A stretch of DNA of 64,000 nt from a bacterium (GCA_016124945.1 WGMT01000058.1:1-64000), one strand, 5' to 3'. Numbered from the stretch's first letter, positions 8,643 through 18,022 are shown. Translations and numbers: made by a program. The notes: generated from the letters alone by a model not told the origin.

Positions 8643-9569
8643 ATGCCCACCCACCCACTTAATCTCCACGGAATCATCCCGCCCATGTGTACGCCGTTGA
8701 CTGAGGACGGCGAAATTGATGTGCCTTCGGTGCACCGTCTGGTCGATCATTTGATCGACGGCGGCGTACACGGCATTTTTGTGCTGGGGTCCAGCGGCGA
8801 ATTTGCGCTGTTCACCGACCGTCAGAAGAAGTTGTTGTTGCACGAAACCGTCGCCGCGGCGCGGGGACGTGTCCCGATCCTGGCCGGCATTCTCGACACG
8901 TCCACGAGCCGCTGTATCGACAATGCTCGCGCTGCGCAGGAAGCCGGCGTCGACGCGCTGGTGATTTCGTGTGTCTTTTATCATCGCAACAGCCAGGCGG
9001 AGATTATGGATCACTTCCGCGCCGTGCGCGCCGCCGTCGATCTACCGCTGATCGCCTACGACGTGCCTGCGACGGTAAATGTGAAACTCGATCTGAAGAC
9101 GCTCAAGAAATTGCACGAAGAAGGTGTCATCGACGGCGTCAAAGACAGCAGCGGCGCCGTGGAACAGTTCCGCCACCTGATCGTCACCATGCGCGGCACA
9201 GATTTTCGTGTCTTCACCGGATCCGAGCTGATCGTCGATTCCTGTTTGCAGATGGGCGCGCATGGTAGCGTGCCTGGGCTGGGTAACATTTTCCCTGCCG
9301 AGTATGTTCAGATTTACAATTGGGCGATAGCCAAGGAATGGGACGCCGCCGCGCAGTTGCAAGAACGGCTGTTGTCCTGTTTCTGGGAATTGATCAGCCA
9401 GGGCGATCCTGGCTATTCGTTTTCGGCGTCGGCGTTGGGCGGCTTCAAGACCGGGCTTAAGGTCAAGGGTGTCATTGCGTCGACGCAGGTGGGCGCGCCG
9501 TTGCACAGCTTTACCCCCGCCGAAGAGGAGCGGGTGGCCGAGGTGATGCGGCGACATGGATTTTTGTAA
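8643..9569 (+). CDS. Dihydrodipicolinate synthase/N-acetylneuraminate lyase-family aldolase
   Basis: A 308-residue TIM-barrel lyase. The Schiff-base lysine is K167 in GVKDSSG. The phosphate/carboxylate motif is LGSSGEFALF (GxxGE type), and a tyrosine occurs in YDVPATVN. Family members condense or cleave pyruvate with aldehydes (DapA, NanA, KDG aldolase). The setting in a catabolic-looking cluster, far from lysA at 52367, makes a lysine-biosynthetic role less likely. I chose ATG 8643 (MPTHPLNLHG); a longer in-frame reading from 8541 translates the CAATCAC repeat and overlaps the upstream gene. Confidence 0.85.
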   Translation: MPTHPLNLHGIIPPMCTPLTEDGEIDVPSVHRLVDHLIDGGVHGIFVLGSSGEFALFTDRQKKLLLHETVAAARGRVPILAGILDTSTSRCIDNARAAQEAGVDALVISCVFYHRNSQAEIMDHFRAVRAAVDLPLIAYDVPATVNVKLDLKTLKKLHEEGVIDGVKDSSGAVEQFRHLIVTMRGTDFRVFTGSELIVDSCLQMGAHGSVPGLGNIFPAEYVQIYNWAIAKEWDAAAQLQERLLSCFWELISQGDPGYSFSASALGGFKTGLKVKGVIASTQVGAPLHSFTPAEEERVAEVMRRHGFL

Positions 9570-9576
9570 AACCAGA

Positions 9577-9662
9577 GTAACTATTCAGGTGCGACGCACT
9601 GGCCAGGAGAGCCACCTGTATGCGGCAACGTTTGGGCCAGTGCGTCGCACCTGAATAGTTAC
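9577..9662. repeat. Perfect 28-bp inverted repeat
   Basis: Arms 9577-9604 and 9635-9662 are exact complements (inner ends GGCC) around a 30-base loop. It fills most of the gap between the DapA-like and class III aminotransferase genes. There is no T-run, so a role in RNA stability or a mobile-repeat origin is as likely as termination. Confidence 0.85.
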
Positions 9663-9693
9663 AAACCAGATTCACAAGAGAGAGGATTACCCC

Positions 9694-10995
9694 ATGCAGT
9701 GGAATCGTTCACAGGCGTTCTTTGAGCAGTCGAAAAAGAGCATGGCGGGCGGCGTCAGCAGCAACGTACGCCTGCAATCACAACCTTGGCCGCTCTTTTT
9801 CGAGCGCGCCGAAGGCGCCATGATCTACGACGTCGACGGCAACGGCTACATCGACTACGTCCTTGGACAGGGGCCGATGCTGTTGGGACATTCCCACCCG
9901 GCAGTGCTCGACGCCGTCAACGCCGCCATGCGCCAAGGACAGCTCTACGCCGGGCAGCATCCCCAGGAGATCGAAGTGGCCGAGGCCATGATTCGGCTCG
10001 TCCCCTGTGCCGAGTTGTGCCGTTTCGGGCTGAGTGGATCGGAGATGGTGCAGGCGGCAATGCGGCTGGCGCGGGCCGTCACCGGGCGCACCAAGATCCT
10101 GCGTTTTGAGGGACATTACCACGGCTGGTTCGATAACGTTCTCATCAGCCTGGCCCATCCTGTGGACGAATCGACGCCGCGCACGCCGGCCCGCCCGTAC
10201 CTGATGACGGCAGGGCAGGTCACCAGTGTTCAGGACGAGTTCATCGTGTTGCCCTGGAACGATCTGGGCGCGGTGGAAGATCTCTTCGCCGCGCAGGGAC
10301 ACGAGATCGCCGCCGTGATGACCGAAGGCATGATGTGCAACACCGGCGGCATTCCGCCGCAGCCGGGCTACTTGCAGGGCCTGCGCCGCCTGTGCGACGA
10401 GTCGGGCGCGCTGCTCTTTATGGACGAAGTGATCACGGGTTTCCGGCTGGGCCTGCACGGCGCGCAAGGACGTTTCGACGTCGTCCCCGATCTGGCGACT
10501 TTTGCCAAGGCGATGGCGGGCGGCTTCGCCAACGCTGCGCTGGTGGGCAAGGCCGAATACATGGAGCGCTTCGCCAAAGACGTGAACCACTCCGGTACAT
10601 TCAACAGCAACGTGATTTCGATGGCGGCGTCCGCTGCGGCGTTGAAAGAATTGGAAAAAGACAACGGGGCAATTTACGACCGTTTGGAGGAGACTGGCGC
10701 GGACTTGATGGGCGGCATCCAAGAAATCGTGGGGCGGCTGGGGTTGCCTGTCCTGGTGCAGGGAGTGCCCACGGCGTTTCATATGTCCTTCACAGAATTG
10801 AGCGCAATCCACGATTACCGCGACTACGCCATCCACTGCGATAAGGCGCGCTACGACAAATTTACCTTCGAAATGCTCAAACGTGGCGTACGGCTCATCG
10901 GCCGCGGCATCTGGTACATTTCCGCCGCGCATACGCCCGAACAGATCGCACAGACACTGACGGCGGTTGAAGATTCCTTGCGCGCTGTGAGCTAG
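9694..10995 (+). CDS. Class III aminotransferase (glutamate-1-semialdehyde aminomutase-like)
   Basis: A 433-residue fold-type I PLP enzyme of aminotransferase class III. MDEVITGFRLG contains the PLP-pyridine aspartate, and K272 in TFAKAMAGGF is the Schiff-base lysine. N-terminal GPMLLGHSHPAVLDAV and FEGHYHGWFDN match the HemL-like subgroup. No other haem biosynthesis gene is nearby, so it is more likely an omega-type aminotransferase acting in this cluster than HemL itself. ATG 9694 follows GAGAGAGG. It ends convergently with livF, separated by a GCGTAAT inverted repeat. Confidence 0.85.
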   Translation: MQWNRSQAFFEQSKKSMAGGVSSNVRLQSQPWPLFFERAEGAMIYDVDGNGYIDYVLGQGPMLLGHSHPAVLDAVNAAMRQGQLYAGQHPQEIEVAEAMIRLVPCAELCRFGLSGSEMVQAAMRLARAVTGRTKILRFEGHYHGWFDNVLISLAHPVDESTPRTPARPYLMTAGQVTSVQDEFIVLPWNDLGAVEDLFAAQGHEIAAVMTEGMMCNTGGIPPQPGYLQGLRRLCDESGALLFMDEVITGFRLGLHGAQGRFDVVPDLATFAKAMAGGFANAALVGKAEYMERFAKDVNHSGTFNSNVISMAASAAALKELEKDNGAIYDRLEETGADLMGGIQEIVGRLGLPVLVQGVPTAFHMSFTELSAIHDYRDYAIHCDKARYDKFTFEMLKRGVRLIGRGIWYISAAHTPEQIAQTLTAVEDSLRAVS

Positions 10996-11078
10996 GCGTA
11001 ATGCGTAATGCGTAACTCAGAGCAGATCGCCGCGCAAGAGACGCAACTTGCTCAACCAATTACGCATTACGCATTACG

Positions 11079-11079
<1 letters not shown>
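10996..11079. repeat. Inverted GCGTAAT arrays between convergent genes
   Basis: The left arm 10996-11015 and right arm 11060-11079 pair at 19 of 20 positions; each is just under three heptamers. They sit exactly between two convergent stop codons, where a bidirectional terminator would be expected, but no T-run follows. Confidence 0.85.
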
Positions 11080-11783
<704 letters not shown>

Positions 11784-11804
11784 AGAGAACCCAGATTTGG
11801 TGAG

Positions 11805-11892
11805 GCGTAATGCGTAATGCGTAATTCGTTGAGCGTGATTCGCTTCCAATAGAACGATTCATCGTCGACCAATTACGCATTACGCATTACGC
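11805..11892. repeat. Perfect inverted GCGTAAT arrays between livG and livF
   Basis: Arms 11805-11826 and 11871-11892 are exact 22-base complements, each three GCGTAAT heptamers plus one base, around a 44-base loop. The pair sits inside the operon between livG and livF, so it may modulate livF expression by RNA structure. It is the cleanest example of the repeat type in this window. Confidence 0.9.
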
Positions 11893-11919
11893 AAAAATTC
11901 CAATCCACAAGGACGTGCC

Positions 11920-12723
11920 CTACGCTCCCTGATCCACAATATCCCCGCCCGTATTCACCAACACGCCCGGCCCCAGATACGCTTCGATGACCCGCGGATC
12001 TGAGCGGACTTCGATGGGCTGGCCTTCGGCGATCTTTTTGCCGTAGTCCAGCACCGTCACCTGTTCAGAGATGTTCATTACCACCTTCATGTCGTGCTCG
12101 ATCAAGAAGACGGTGATCCCCATCTGATCACGCAGCCGGTGGACGAGATCCATCATGCGGTCGGTTTCGCGGGGATTCATGCCCGCCGCCGGTTCGTCGA
12201 GCAGGAGCAATTTAGGACGACTGCCCAGGGCGCGGGCGATTTCAAGCAAACGTTGATCGCCGTAGGGCAGGCTGGTGGAGACGGCATCGCCCTTGCCGGC
12301 CAAACCGACGAAGGCGAGCAGTTCGCGGGCGTACGCTTCGGCGCGGCGCTCTTCGGCCTGTTGGGCGCGGGTGCGGAAGATAGCGCCCCATGGCGACTGC
12401 TTCAGGCGCACGTGCTGGCCCACCATCACGTTTTCCAGCGCTGTCATGCCGCCAAAGAGACGGATGTTCTGGTAGGTGCGGGCGATGCCCAATTCGGTGA
12501 TCTGATCCGGCCGCAGCCCGACAATCGATCTCCCCTCAAAGAGGATCTCCCCCTCTTCGGGCGTGTAAAGACCGGTTAGGCAGTTGAAGAAGGTCGTCTT
12601 GCCCGCGCCGTTAGGGCCGATCAAACTGGCGATCATCTTGGCTTCGATCTCCAGGTCTACATGATCAACGGCAACGAGGCCGCCGAAGACTTTGGTGACG
12701 CCGTTTGCAGTAAGCAAGCCCAT
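11920..12723 (-). CDS. livG: Branched-chain amino acid ABC transporter ATP-binding protein LivG
   Basis: A 267-residue ABC ATPase of the LivG type. Walker A is GPNGAGKTTFFNCLTG, the degenerate family signature is SLPYGDQRLLEIARAL, and Walker B is LLLLDEPAAGMNPRE. The C-terminal extension (RSDPRVIEAYLG) is typical of LivG. It partners LivF on the cytoplasmic face of LivHM. Its ATG shares an A with the TAA stop of livM (TAATG), so translation is probably coupled. Confidence 0.93.
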   Translation of the reverse strand: MGLLTANGVTKVFGGLVAVDHVDLEIEAKMIASLIGPNGAGKTTFFNCLTGLYTPEEGEILFEGRSIVGLRPDQITELGIARTYQNIRLFGGMTALENVMVGQHVRLKQSPWGAIFRTRAQQAEERRAEAYARELLAFVGLAGKGDAVSTSLPYGDQRLLEIARALGSRPKLLLLDEPAAGMNPRETDRMMDLVHRLRDQMGITVFLIEHDMKVVMNISEQVTVLDYGKKIAEGQPIEVRSDPRVIEAYLGPGVLVNTGGDIVDQGA

Positions 12724-14453
12724 TAGGCTCGGCCTCCTTCAGTCTGTCGTTTTGCGCCGTCGCTGGTGACGGTCAATTCGCTGCCCGATTCGTCGATGGG
12801 ATCTGGCACGGCAGGCTCGTCTTCTGCAGCCATTTCGCGGCGACGCCGCGCCGACGGCAGAATGCCTTCGGGCCGTACGATCATCATAATCACCAGTAGG
12901 GCAGCAAATGCAACGATGCGGTATTCGTCGACGCCGCGCAGGAATTCGGGCAATCCTTTCAGCGCCAGCGCCCCTAGCACCACGCCGGGGATGCTGCCCA
13001 TACCGCCCACAATGATCAGCGAAAGAGCGTCGATGGAGACAAAGAGCGAAAAGTTTTCGGGGAAGATGTTCACCTGTCGCGCCGCATAAAGTTGACCGGC
13101 CAACCCGGCGAACGTTGCACCGGTGGCAAAGGCAAGCAGTTTGGTGTTGACCAGGTTGATGCCGGTGGCCTGGGCGACGTCTTCGTCTTCGCGCATGGCG
13201 ACCCAGGCGCGGCCGATGCGTGAATCGTTCATGCGATAAGCCACGAAAGCCACCAGCGCAGAACCCAGAATCGCCAGGTAGAAGATACCTGCCGGGCTGC
13301 CCAGGCTCGATTCGCCTATCCGCGGCGGCGAAATGTTGAGCAGCCCGCGCGGGCCATTGGTCAGATCTGAAAGATTGAGCATGAAGAGGCGGATGATCTC
13401 GCCGAAACCCAACGTCACGATGGCGAGGTAGTCACCGCGCAGGCGTAGCACGGGAATGCCCAGTAACACGCCGCCAATTGCCGCTGTGAGCATGGCCACA
13501 GGGATCGCCATCCAGTAGTTAAGCAGTGGACCGTCCACCGCAAAGCCCATGCTGGTAAGGATGCCGGTGATGTACGGCGACGAAAATGGCGCCGACAAGA
13601 ATGCGTAGATGTAGGCACCGATGGCAAAAAAGGCCACATAGCCCAGGTCGAGCAGACCGGCGTAGCCCACCACAACGTTGAGGCCCAACCCCATCATCAC
13701 AAAGATAAAGACAATGCCCAGCACCGAATTCTGAAAGCGATCCAGCGTGAGCGGCAGCAACAACATCAGGATCGCCAGCCCAATGGCAATGGTGATCCGT
13801 TCGCGTCCATTGCGGGTTCTACCCAACGCAAAGAGACAACTGCCGATGGCGATCATCGCCATGAGCAGGCGGGCCGTGCCCTGATTGGTGCCAAAGAAGC
13901 GCATGTTGCTCATGCCCATCATGTGGACCAGCAAAAAGAGGACAAACGGCAGGATGATGACGATCCAACGTCCGCCTGGGATCTGGATCTGGCGTAAAGA
14001 GCGGGCGCCGTCGCCGCGGAGGAGCAGAATCAAAGTCGTCGCCACAACGCCTGAGGCCGTCCACAACACCAGCACGGTGAGGTACGCCGCCCAAGGCACT
14101 TCCCCGATGGCAACTGTCCCTGCGCTGACATTGAGCAATGCCGCCATGTTCAACGGCACAATTTTGTCGAACACCGGCTGCACCTTAACACCGCTGCCCA
14201 ACAGCGTCGTGAAAAAGTAGACAAGGGCGACGCCGGCTACGGACATTGTCAAGCCGGCCCCAAGCCCCAAGAGCATTACTTGCGTGGCGTTGCGTTCTTG
14301 GCTGGGCTTGCGTAGCAAAAGGTAGAAGATTACGGCCATCACCACGGCCAGGATCGGCGTAGCGCCGGCCCCGATTCGTTCGGGCAGCCCCACGAAGATA
14401 AAGTAGGCCATCACAGCAAAGGCGATCAGGCCGGGTTTGAGTCCTTGTTGCAT
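12723..14453 (-). CDS. livM: Branched-chain amino acid ABC transporter permease LivM, N-terminally extended
   Basis: A 576-residue membrane protein. The canonical LivM permease domain begins near residue 215 (LNVVVGYAGLLDLGYVAFFA) and includes LRLRGDYLAIVTLGFGEIIR. Before it lie about 210 residues with several extra hydrophobic segments, making it much longer than typical LivM (roughly 320-430). The C-terminus is a polar tail rich in Asp, Glu and Arg. It lies three bases after livH and overlaps livG. The extra segments could be additional helices or a degenerate duplicated half; function unknown. Confidence 0.9.
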   Translation of the reverse strand: MQQGLKPGLIAFAVMAYFIFVGLPERIGAGATPILAVVMAVIFYLLLRKPSQERNATQVMLLGLGAGLTMSVAGVALVYFFTTLLGSGVKVQPVFDKIVPLNMAALLNVSAGTVAIGEVPWAAYLTVLVLWTASGVVATTLILLLRGDGARSLRQIQIPGGRWIVIILPFVLFLLVHMMGMSNMRFFGTNQGTARLLMAMIAIGSCLFALGRTRNGRERITIAIGLAILMLLLPLTLDRFQNSVLGIVFIFVMMGLGLNVVVGYAGLLDLGYVAFFAIGAYIYAFLSAPFSSPYITGILTSMGFAVDGPLLNYWMAIPVAMLTAAIGGVLLGIPVLRLRGDYLAIVTLGFGEIIRLFMLNLSDLTNGPRGLLNISPPRIGESSLGSPAGIFYLAILGSALVAFVAYRMNDSRIGRAWVAMREDEDVAQATGINLVNTKLLAFATGATFAGLAGQLYAARQVNIFPENFSLFVSIDALSLIIVGGMGSIPGVVLGALALKGLPEFLRGVDEYRIVAFAALLVIMMIVRPEGILPSARRRREMAAEDEPAVPDPIDESGSELTVTSDGAKRQTEGGRA

Positions 14454-14456
14454 GGC

Positions 14457-15536
14457 TTAAGCCTTCTTTTTGCTCAGCACTTCGCCGAAAATGCCCGAGG
14501 GCCGGAAGATAAGGATCAACACCAGCACTGAAAAGGCGATGATGTCTTTGTACTCGGTCGGGATGCCCAATGCGCTGGGCCCCAATGACTCGATCAGCCC
14601 CAGGATCAACGCACCGAACATGGCGCCGGGAATGTTGCCGATGCCGCCTAACACCGCCGCTGTAAACGCCTTGAGCCCAGGGATGAAGCCACTGTTGAAC
14701 TTCACCACCGTGTTGTGGAAACCCAGCATCACACCGGCTGCCCCTGCCAGCGCCGACCCCAAAATAAACGTAGCCACAATGACACGGTCTACATCGACGC
14801 CCATGAGCGACGCTGTGTCGCGATCCTCGGCGACGGCGCGCATGGCCCGTCCTAGCTTGGTGCGGCGGATGATCAGATAGAGGGTTAACATCAAGATGAT
14901 TGATGTGAAGAATATGATCATCCCCGTATATGGGATAAAGATGCCTTCAAAGCGGAGGCCGCCGTCAATCAGCGCCGGCTTGCGGTAGCTGTGAGGGCTG
15001 ACGCCGAAGATCAAGAGCACCGAATATTGCAGAAAGAGCGAAGCTCCAATTGCGCTGATCAATGGCACCAGGCGCGGCGCTCGTCGTAGCGGACGGTACG
15101 CCACCCGCTCCAATGTAATGCCCGTAAGCGTCGATCCCACCATCCCCGTCAGCAGCACAAAGAGCAGCGCCACGATGACAATGAACGTCGGCCCACTCAT
15201 CCATCCTTGAGACATTGCAACTTGCAGCGCGAAAAAACCGGTGACACCGCCGATCATCATCACTTCACCGTGGGCAAAGTTGATCATAAAGAGGATGCCG
15301 TAGACCAGCGTGTAGCCCAACGCCACCAGCGCATAGACGCCACCCAACACCAGGCCGTTGATGCTCTGTGTGATCCAAAACGACATGGGGTAGTTCTCTT
15401 CCATGCCGACAGTAATGATCCGCCAGACCACCAGCGCCAGGATGGTGATGCCAAAGGCCCAAATCAAGTATTTTGAAGTAAGTTGTTTTGAAGAGCGAAA
15501 GCTGCGTAGCGAGCCCGTCGAAGCAGTGCCGGCCAT
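14457..15536 (-). CDS. livH: Branched-chain amino acid ABC transporter permease LivH
   Basis: A 359-residue inner-membrane permease of the LivH family. The conserved block INGLVLGGVYALVALGYTL begins near residue 60, followed by FMINFAHGEVMMIGG. The cytoplasmic loop RAMRAVAEDRDTASLMGV interacts with the ATPases, and LGGIGNIPGAMFGALILGL lies near the C-terminus. About 55 N-terminal residues precede the conserved domain, including one hydrophobic segment. It is the first gene downstream of the livK terminator. Confidence 0.93.
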   Translation of the reverse strand: MAGTASTGSLRSFRSSKQLTSKYLIWAFGITILALVVWRIITVGMEENYPMSFWITQSINGLVLGGVYALVALGYTLVYGILFMINFAHGEVMMIGGVTGFFALQVAMSQGWMSGPTFIVIVALLFVLLTGMVGSTLTGITLERVAYRPLRRAPRLVPLISAIGASLFLQYSVLLIFGVSPHSYRKPALIDGGLRFEGIFIPYTGMIIFFTSIILMLTLYLIIRRTKLGRAMRAVAEDRDTASLMGVDVDRVIVATFILGSALAGAAGVMLGFHNTVVKFNSGFIPGLKAFTAAVLGGIGNIPGAMFGALILGLIESLGPSALGIPTEYKDIIAFSVLVLILIFRPSGIFGEVLSKKKA

Positions 15537-15595
15537 TGTTTTCTCACATTTGATTCATTCGTATGATTCATTCGTAAAAATCGCAAGAAAGAGTT

Positions 15596-15636
15596 GCAAA
15601 AAAGGTGGGGCGAGAGACGCACTCTGCCCCACCTTT
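15596..15636 (-). terminator. Rho-independent terminator between livK and livH
   Basis: On the minus strand an 11-bp stem (AAAGGTGGGGC against GCCCCACCTTT, 15601-15636) is followed by a T-run (complement of 15596-15603). It lies 25 bases past the livK stop. Partial termination here would give more binding protein than permease, a common arrangement for ABC importers. Confidence 0.85.
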
Positions 15637-15660
15637 GAGCCCTACAATTGAATGTTCAGA

Positions 15661-16932
15661 TTACTCCAGACCGAAACCGGAGACCTGCACCCATTCGCCG
15701 CCCTGTACCTGGAAGATCTGAATACCACCTGCGCCACACTCACCAATTTCGTTGCAGGTGAGGGTGCCGGTCAGCCCTTCGAGGTTTTCGGTGGCGCGGA
15801 TGGCCTGGATCAATTCCTCGCGGTCAATTACCAGGTTGCCGTTGCCGTCGATGGTGCCCACACGTTTGATGGCGTCGGCAATCACCATTACCGAATCATA
15901 AGACTGGCCATGGAAAGGCCCAAGCTCGGTGGGCTCCACACCATACTTTTCTAGGTACTTCTGTACGAAGACATTCATGGATTCGGGATCAGTGGCGCCT
16001 GCCACAAAGGAAACGTAGGAGCCTTCCGCCGCAGCACCCGCCGTGTCGAGATATTGTTGCGTGTACGCGCCGTCGTCGCTCATGAAGACGGTTTCTTCAA
16101 GGCCAGGAGTTTCCGTCATCTGCTGGGCAATCAAACCTGCCTCAGTCGAATAGCCGCCGAAGAAGATCAACTGTGGTGCGCTGGCACCGATCTTGGCAAG
16201 CGCAGCGCGGAAGTCGGTGTCGCCCACCTGCACACCTTCGAAATCGGCGACAGTGCCGCCCTGTTCCTCAAACGCAGCCTGGAAGACTTCGGCAAGACCC
16301 TTGCCGTAGTCGGAATTGTCGTGCATTACGGCTACGTTATCAAGGCCCAGTGTCTCACGGGCGTAGGTGGCGTCGATCAAGCCCTGCAGGGCATCGCTCA
16401 AGGCCACACGATTGCATACGTCACAGTCCGCCGAGGTGACGTTGGGGTTGGTGGCGCTGGGAGAGACAAAGGGAATGCGTGCTTCGCTTAGAATTGGAAT
16501 CAAACCAAAGGTCTCACCGGAGCAGGTGCCACCGCTCACCGCGACAATGGTCTCATCAGCGGCGAACTTGTTGGCGACAACGGTGCCCTGATCGCCCGAA
16601 CAAGCCCCGTCTTCAACGACGAGCTCAAATTGGAATCCCTCAAAACCACCGGCGGCGTTGAGATCGTCAACCGCTAACTCGGCAGACTGGCGAATGTCCA
16701 GGCCCGGATCCGGAATGGGGCCGGTGAGGGCGACAGAGTTGCCGATGCGGATCGTTTCGCCGGGCGCGATTACAACTGCGCCTTCGGTGGAGGCACTATC
16801 AGCCATGTCCGCTGCGGGGGCATCAGCAGCGGGGGCAGCGCCGCTATCAGCAGGTGCAGCCGGAGCTGGACAGGCTGCCAATGCCAATGCAACAACCACG
16901 AGCAACGCGAACATCATCAATCGCTTCTGCAT
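15661..16932 (-). CDS. livK: Branched-chain amino acid-type ABC transporter substrate-binding lipoprotein
   Basis: A 423-residue periplasmic-binding protein fold type I (Peripla_BP_6). The start MQKRLMMFALLVV leads to the lipobox LALAAC and an Ala/Pro/Asp linker. The mature domain has IRIGNSVALTGPIPDPG and VALSDALQGLIDATYARE. ATG 16932 is supported by AAGGAG six bases upstream; an in-frame extension to 17073 lacks this. It captures a leucine-type or other amino acid, amide or urea-like ligand; the ligand is not resolved. A consensus promoter lies at 17150-17178. Confidence 0.92.
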   Translation of the reverse strand: MQKRLMMFALLVVVALALAACPAPAAPADSGAAPAADAPAADMADSASTEGAVVIAPGETIRIGNSVALTGPIPDPGLDIRQSAELAVDDLNAAGGFEGFQFELVVEDGACSGDQGTVVANKFAADETIVAVSGGTCSGETFGLIPILSEARIPFVSPSATNPNVTSADCDVCNRVALSDALQGLIDATYARETLGLDNVAVMHDNSDYGKGLAEVFQAAFEEQGGTVADFEGVQVGDTDFRAALAKIGASAPQLIFFGGYSTEAGLIAQQMTETPGLEETVFMSDDGAYTQQYLDTAGAAAEGSYVSFVAGATDPESMNVFVQKYLEKYGVEPTELGPFHGQSYDSVMVIADAIKRVGTIDGNGNLVIDREELIQAIRATENLEGLTGTLTCNEIGECGAGGIQIFQVQGGEWVQVSGFGLE

Positions 16933-16944
16933 GTGATTCTCCTT

Positions 16945-16988
16945 GTAGAAAACAGATAATAGTAGAAAACAGATAGTAGAAAACAGAT
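16945..16988. repeat. GTAGAAAACAGAT tandem repeat in the livK leader
   Basis: Three copies of GTAGAAAACAGAT lie between the livK promoter and its ribosome binding site, spaced 13-17 bases apart. They fall in the predicted 5' untranslated leader and are not related to the 7-bp arrays. Confidence 0.6.
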
Positions 16989-17149
16989 GTGGAAAAACAG
17001 ATTTTGTTGTTTGGGAACTTTGACTCATACCAGACAAATCCTCCACCAAGAGATCGGTGTTTTGGGAAGACAAGCCTGTTGCGTGGTCCCTTTGGGAGAG
17101 GTGTTCTGCACAGGATATGTAGTGGGAGATCTACATTGAAACTTTACAG

Positions 17150-17178
17150 ATTATAGAGAAGGGTACATGGATTGTCAA
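17150..17178 (-). promoter_or_regulatory. Consensus sigma-70-type promoter for the liv operon
   Basis: On the minus strand TTGACA (17178-17173) and TATAAT (17155-17150) are separated by exactly 17 bases, matching both consensus hexamers fully. It lies about 220 bases upstream of livK, so the transcript has a long leader. Confidence 0.85.
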
Positions 17179-17231
17179 AGTAACCGATTTCACCAATTCC
17201 TCCTAACTTCTATGAGCTTGCATAGGGGTTA

Positions 17232-17240
17232 TGGTATACT
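17232..17240 (+). promoter_or_regulatory. Extended -10 promoter for the coaE-dnaJ region
   Basis: TGG followed by TATACT (17235-17240) forms an extended -10 element. No good -35 is present at 16-18 bases. It lies about 140 bases upstream of the coaE ATG and diverges from the liv promoter. Confidence 0.5.
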
Positions 17241-17380
17241 ATGGCCCTGTTTGCCAAACGCTGTCCACGAAGGATGTTGTGTGACGTCGTTTGGCGTCAT
17301 TTATGTTCCAGAGAAATACTGCCGCAGCCAACACAACCGCCCAATCCTGGGGTTGCCAAAGTCGAGGTAGAAGGAACCTT

Positions 17381-18022
17381 ATGTCTGACAGATCACTGGT
17401 TATCGGCCTGACTGGAAACATTGCCACTGGCAAGAGCACCATCTTGAAGTATCTTTCGGAAAAGTGTGCCGCCATCATCGATGCCGACAAACTGGCACAC
17501 CGTGTAATGGAACCGGGTGGCACCGCCTATGATGCTGTTGTGCGTGTCTTTGGGCGGGAGATCCTCGCCGATGACGGCACCATCGACCGTAAGAAACTGG
17601 GTCAAATCGTCTTCGCCAACCCCATTGAATTGGGCAAACTCGAAAAGCTGGTGCATCCCAAGGTTTTTGATCTGGGGCGCCAGGAGATTGAAAAAGCTGA
17701 ATCGACATTGGTGGTTTTGGAAGCGATCAAACTGCTGGAAGCCGGCTTGATGGTTACATTGTGCGATGAAGTTTGGGTGGTGACGTCGAGCTTCGCCAAT
17801 CAGTTGAAACGGCTACTGGAGTTCCGTGGCATGAATGAAGATCAGGCACGCCAGATCATCAACATTCAACCGCCGCAGGCCGCCAAAGTAAACCAGGCCG
17901 ACCGTGTCATCGAAAATGACGGTACAATGGAAGATCTGTACACGCAACTTGACGCCATCTGGCAGGATCTGGTGAAGCGTTACCCTGCACGTATGCAGGC
18001 ATTGATGAACCACAGCAGCTAG
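17381..18022 (+). CDS. coaE: Dephospho-CoA kinase
   Basis: A 213-residue P-loop kinase that phosphorylates the ribose 3'-OH of dephospho-CoA, the last step of CoA synthesis. The P-loop GLTGNIATGKS is at residues 9-19. IDADKLAHRVMEPGG is the substrate-binding DxD-like region, and RQIINIQPPQAAKVNQADRV is typical of the lid/C-terminal part. ATG 17381 follows GAAGGAACC; the longer frame from 17291 adds an unlikely leader. Length is normal for CoaE. It precedes a tight heat-shock gene group. Confidence 0.92.
   Translation: MSDRSLVIGLTGNIATGKSTILKYLSEKCAAIIDADKLAHRVMEPGGTAYDAVVRVFGREILADDGTIDRKKLGQIVFANPIELGKLEKLVHPKVFDLGRQEIEKAESTLVVLEAIKLLEAGLMVTLCDEVWVVTSSFANQLKRLLEFRGMNEDQARQIINIQPPQAAKVNQADRVIENDGTMEDLYTQLDAIWQDLVKRYPARMQALMNHSS

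Noticed and set aside
9778..10932. 384-residue minus-strand frame opposite the class III aminotransferase
   Set aside because: Antisense shadow of a gene with complete PLP-enzyme motifs.
9694..10995. Naming the class III aminotransferase hemL
   Set aside because: No other haem biosynthesis gene adjoins it and the cluster looks catabolic; motifs alone do not separate HemL from related aminotransferases.
17074..17380. tRNA or riboswitch in the liv/coaE divergent region
   Set aside because: No cloverleaf, T-loop sequence or known aptamer core is present; only promoters and the tandem repeat are visible.
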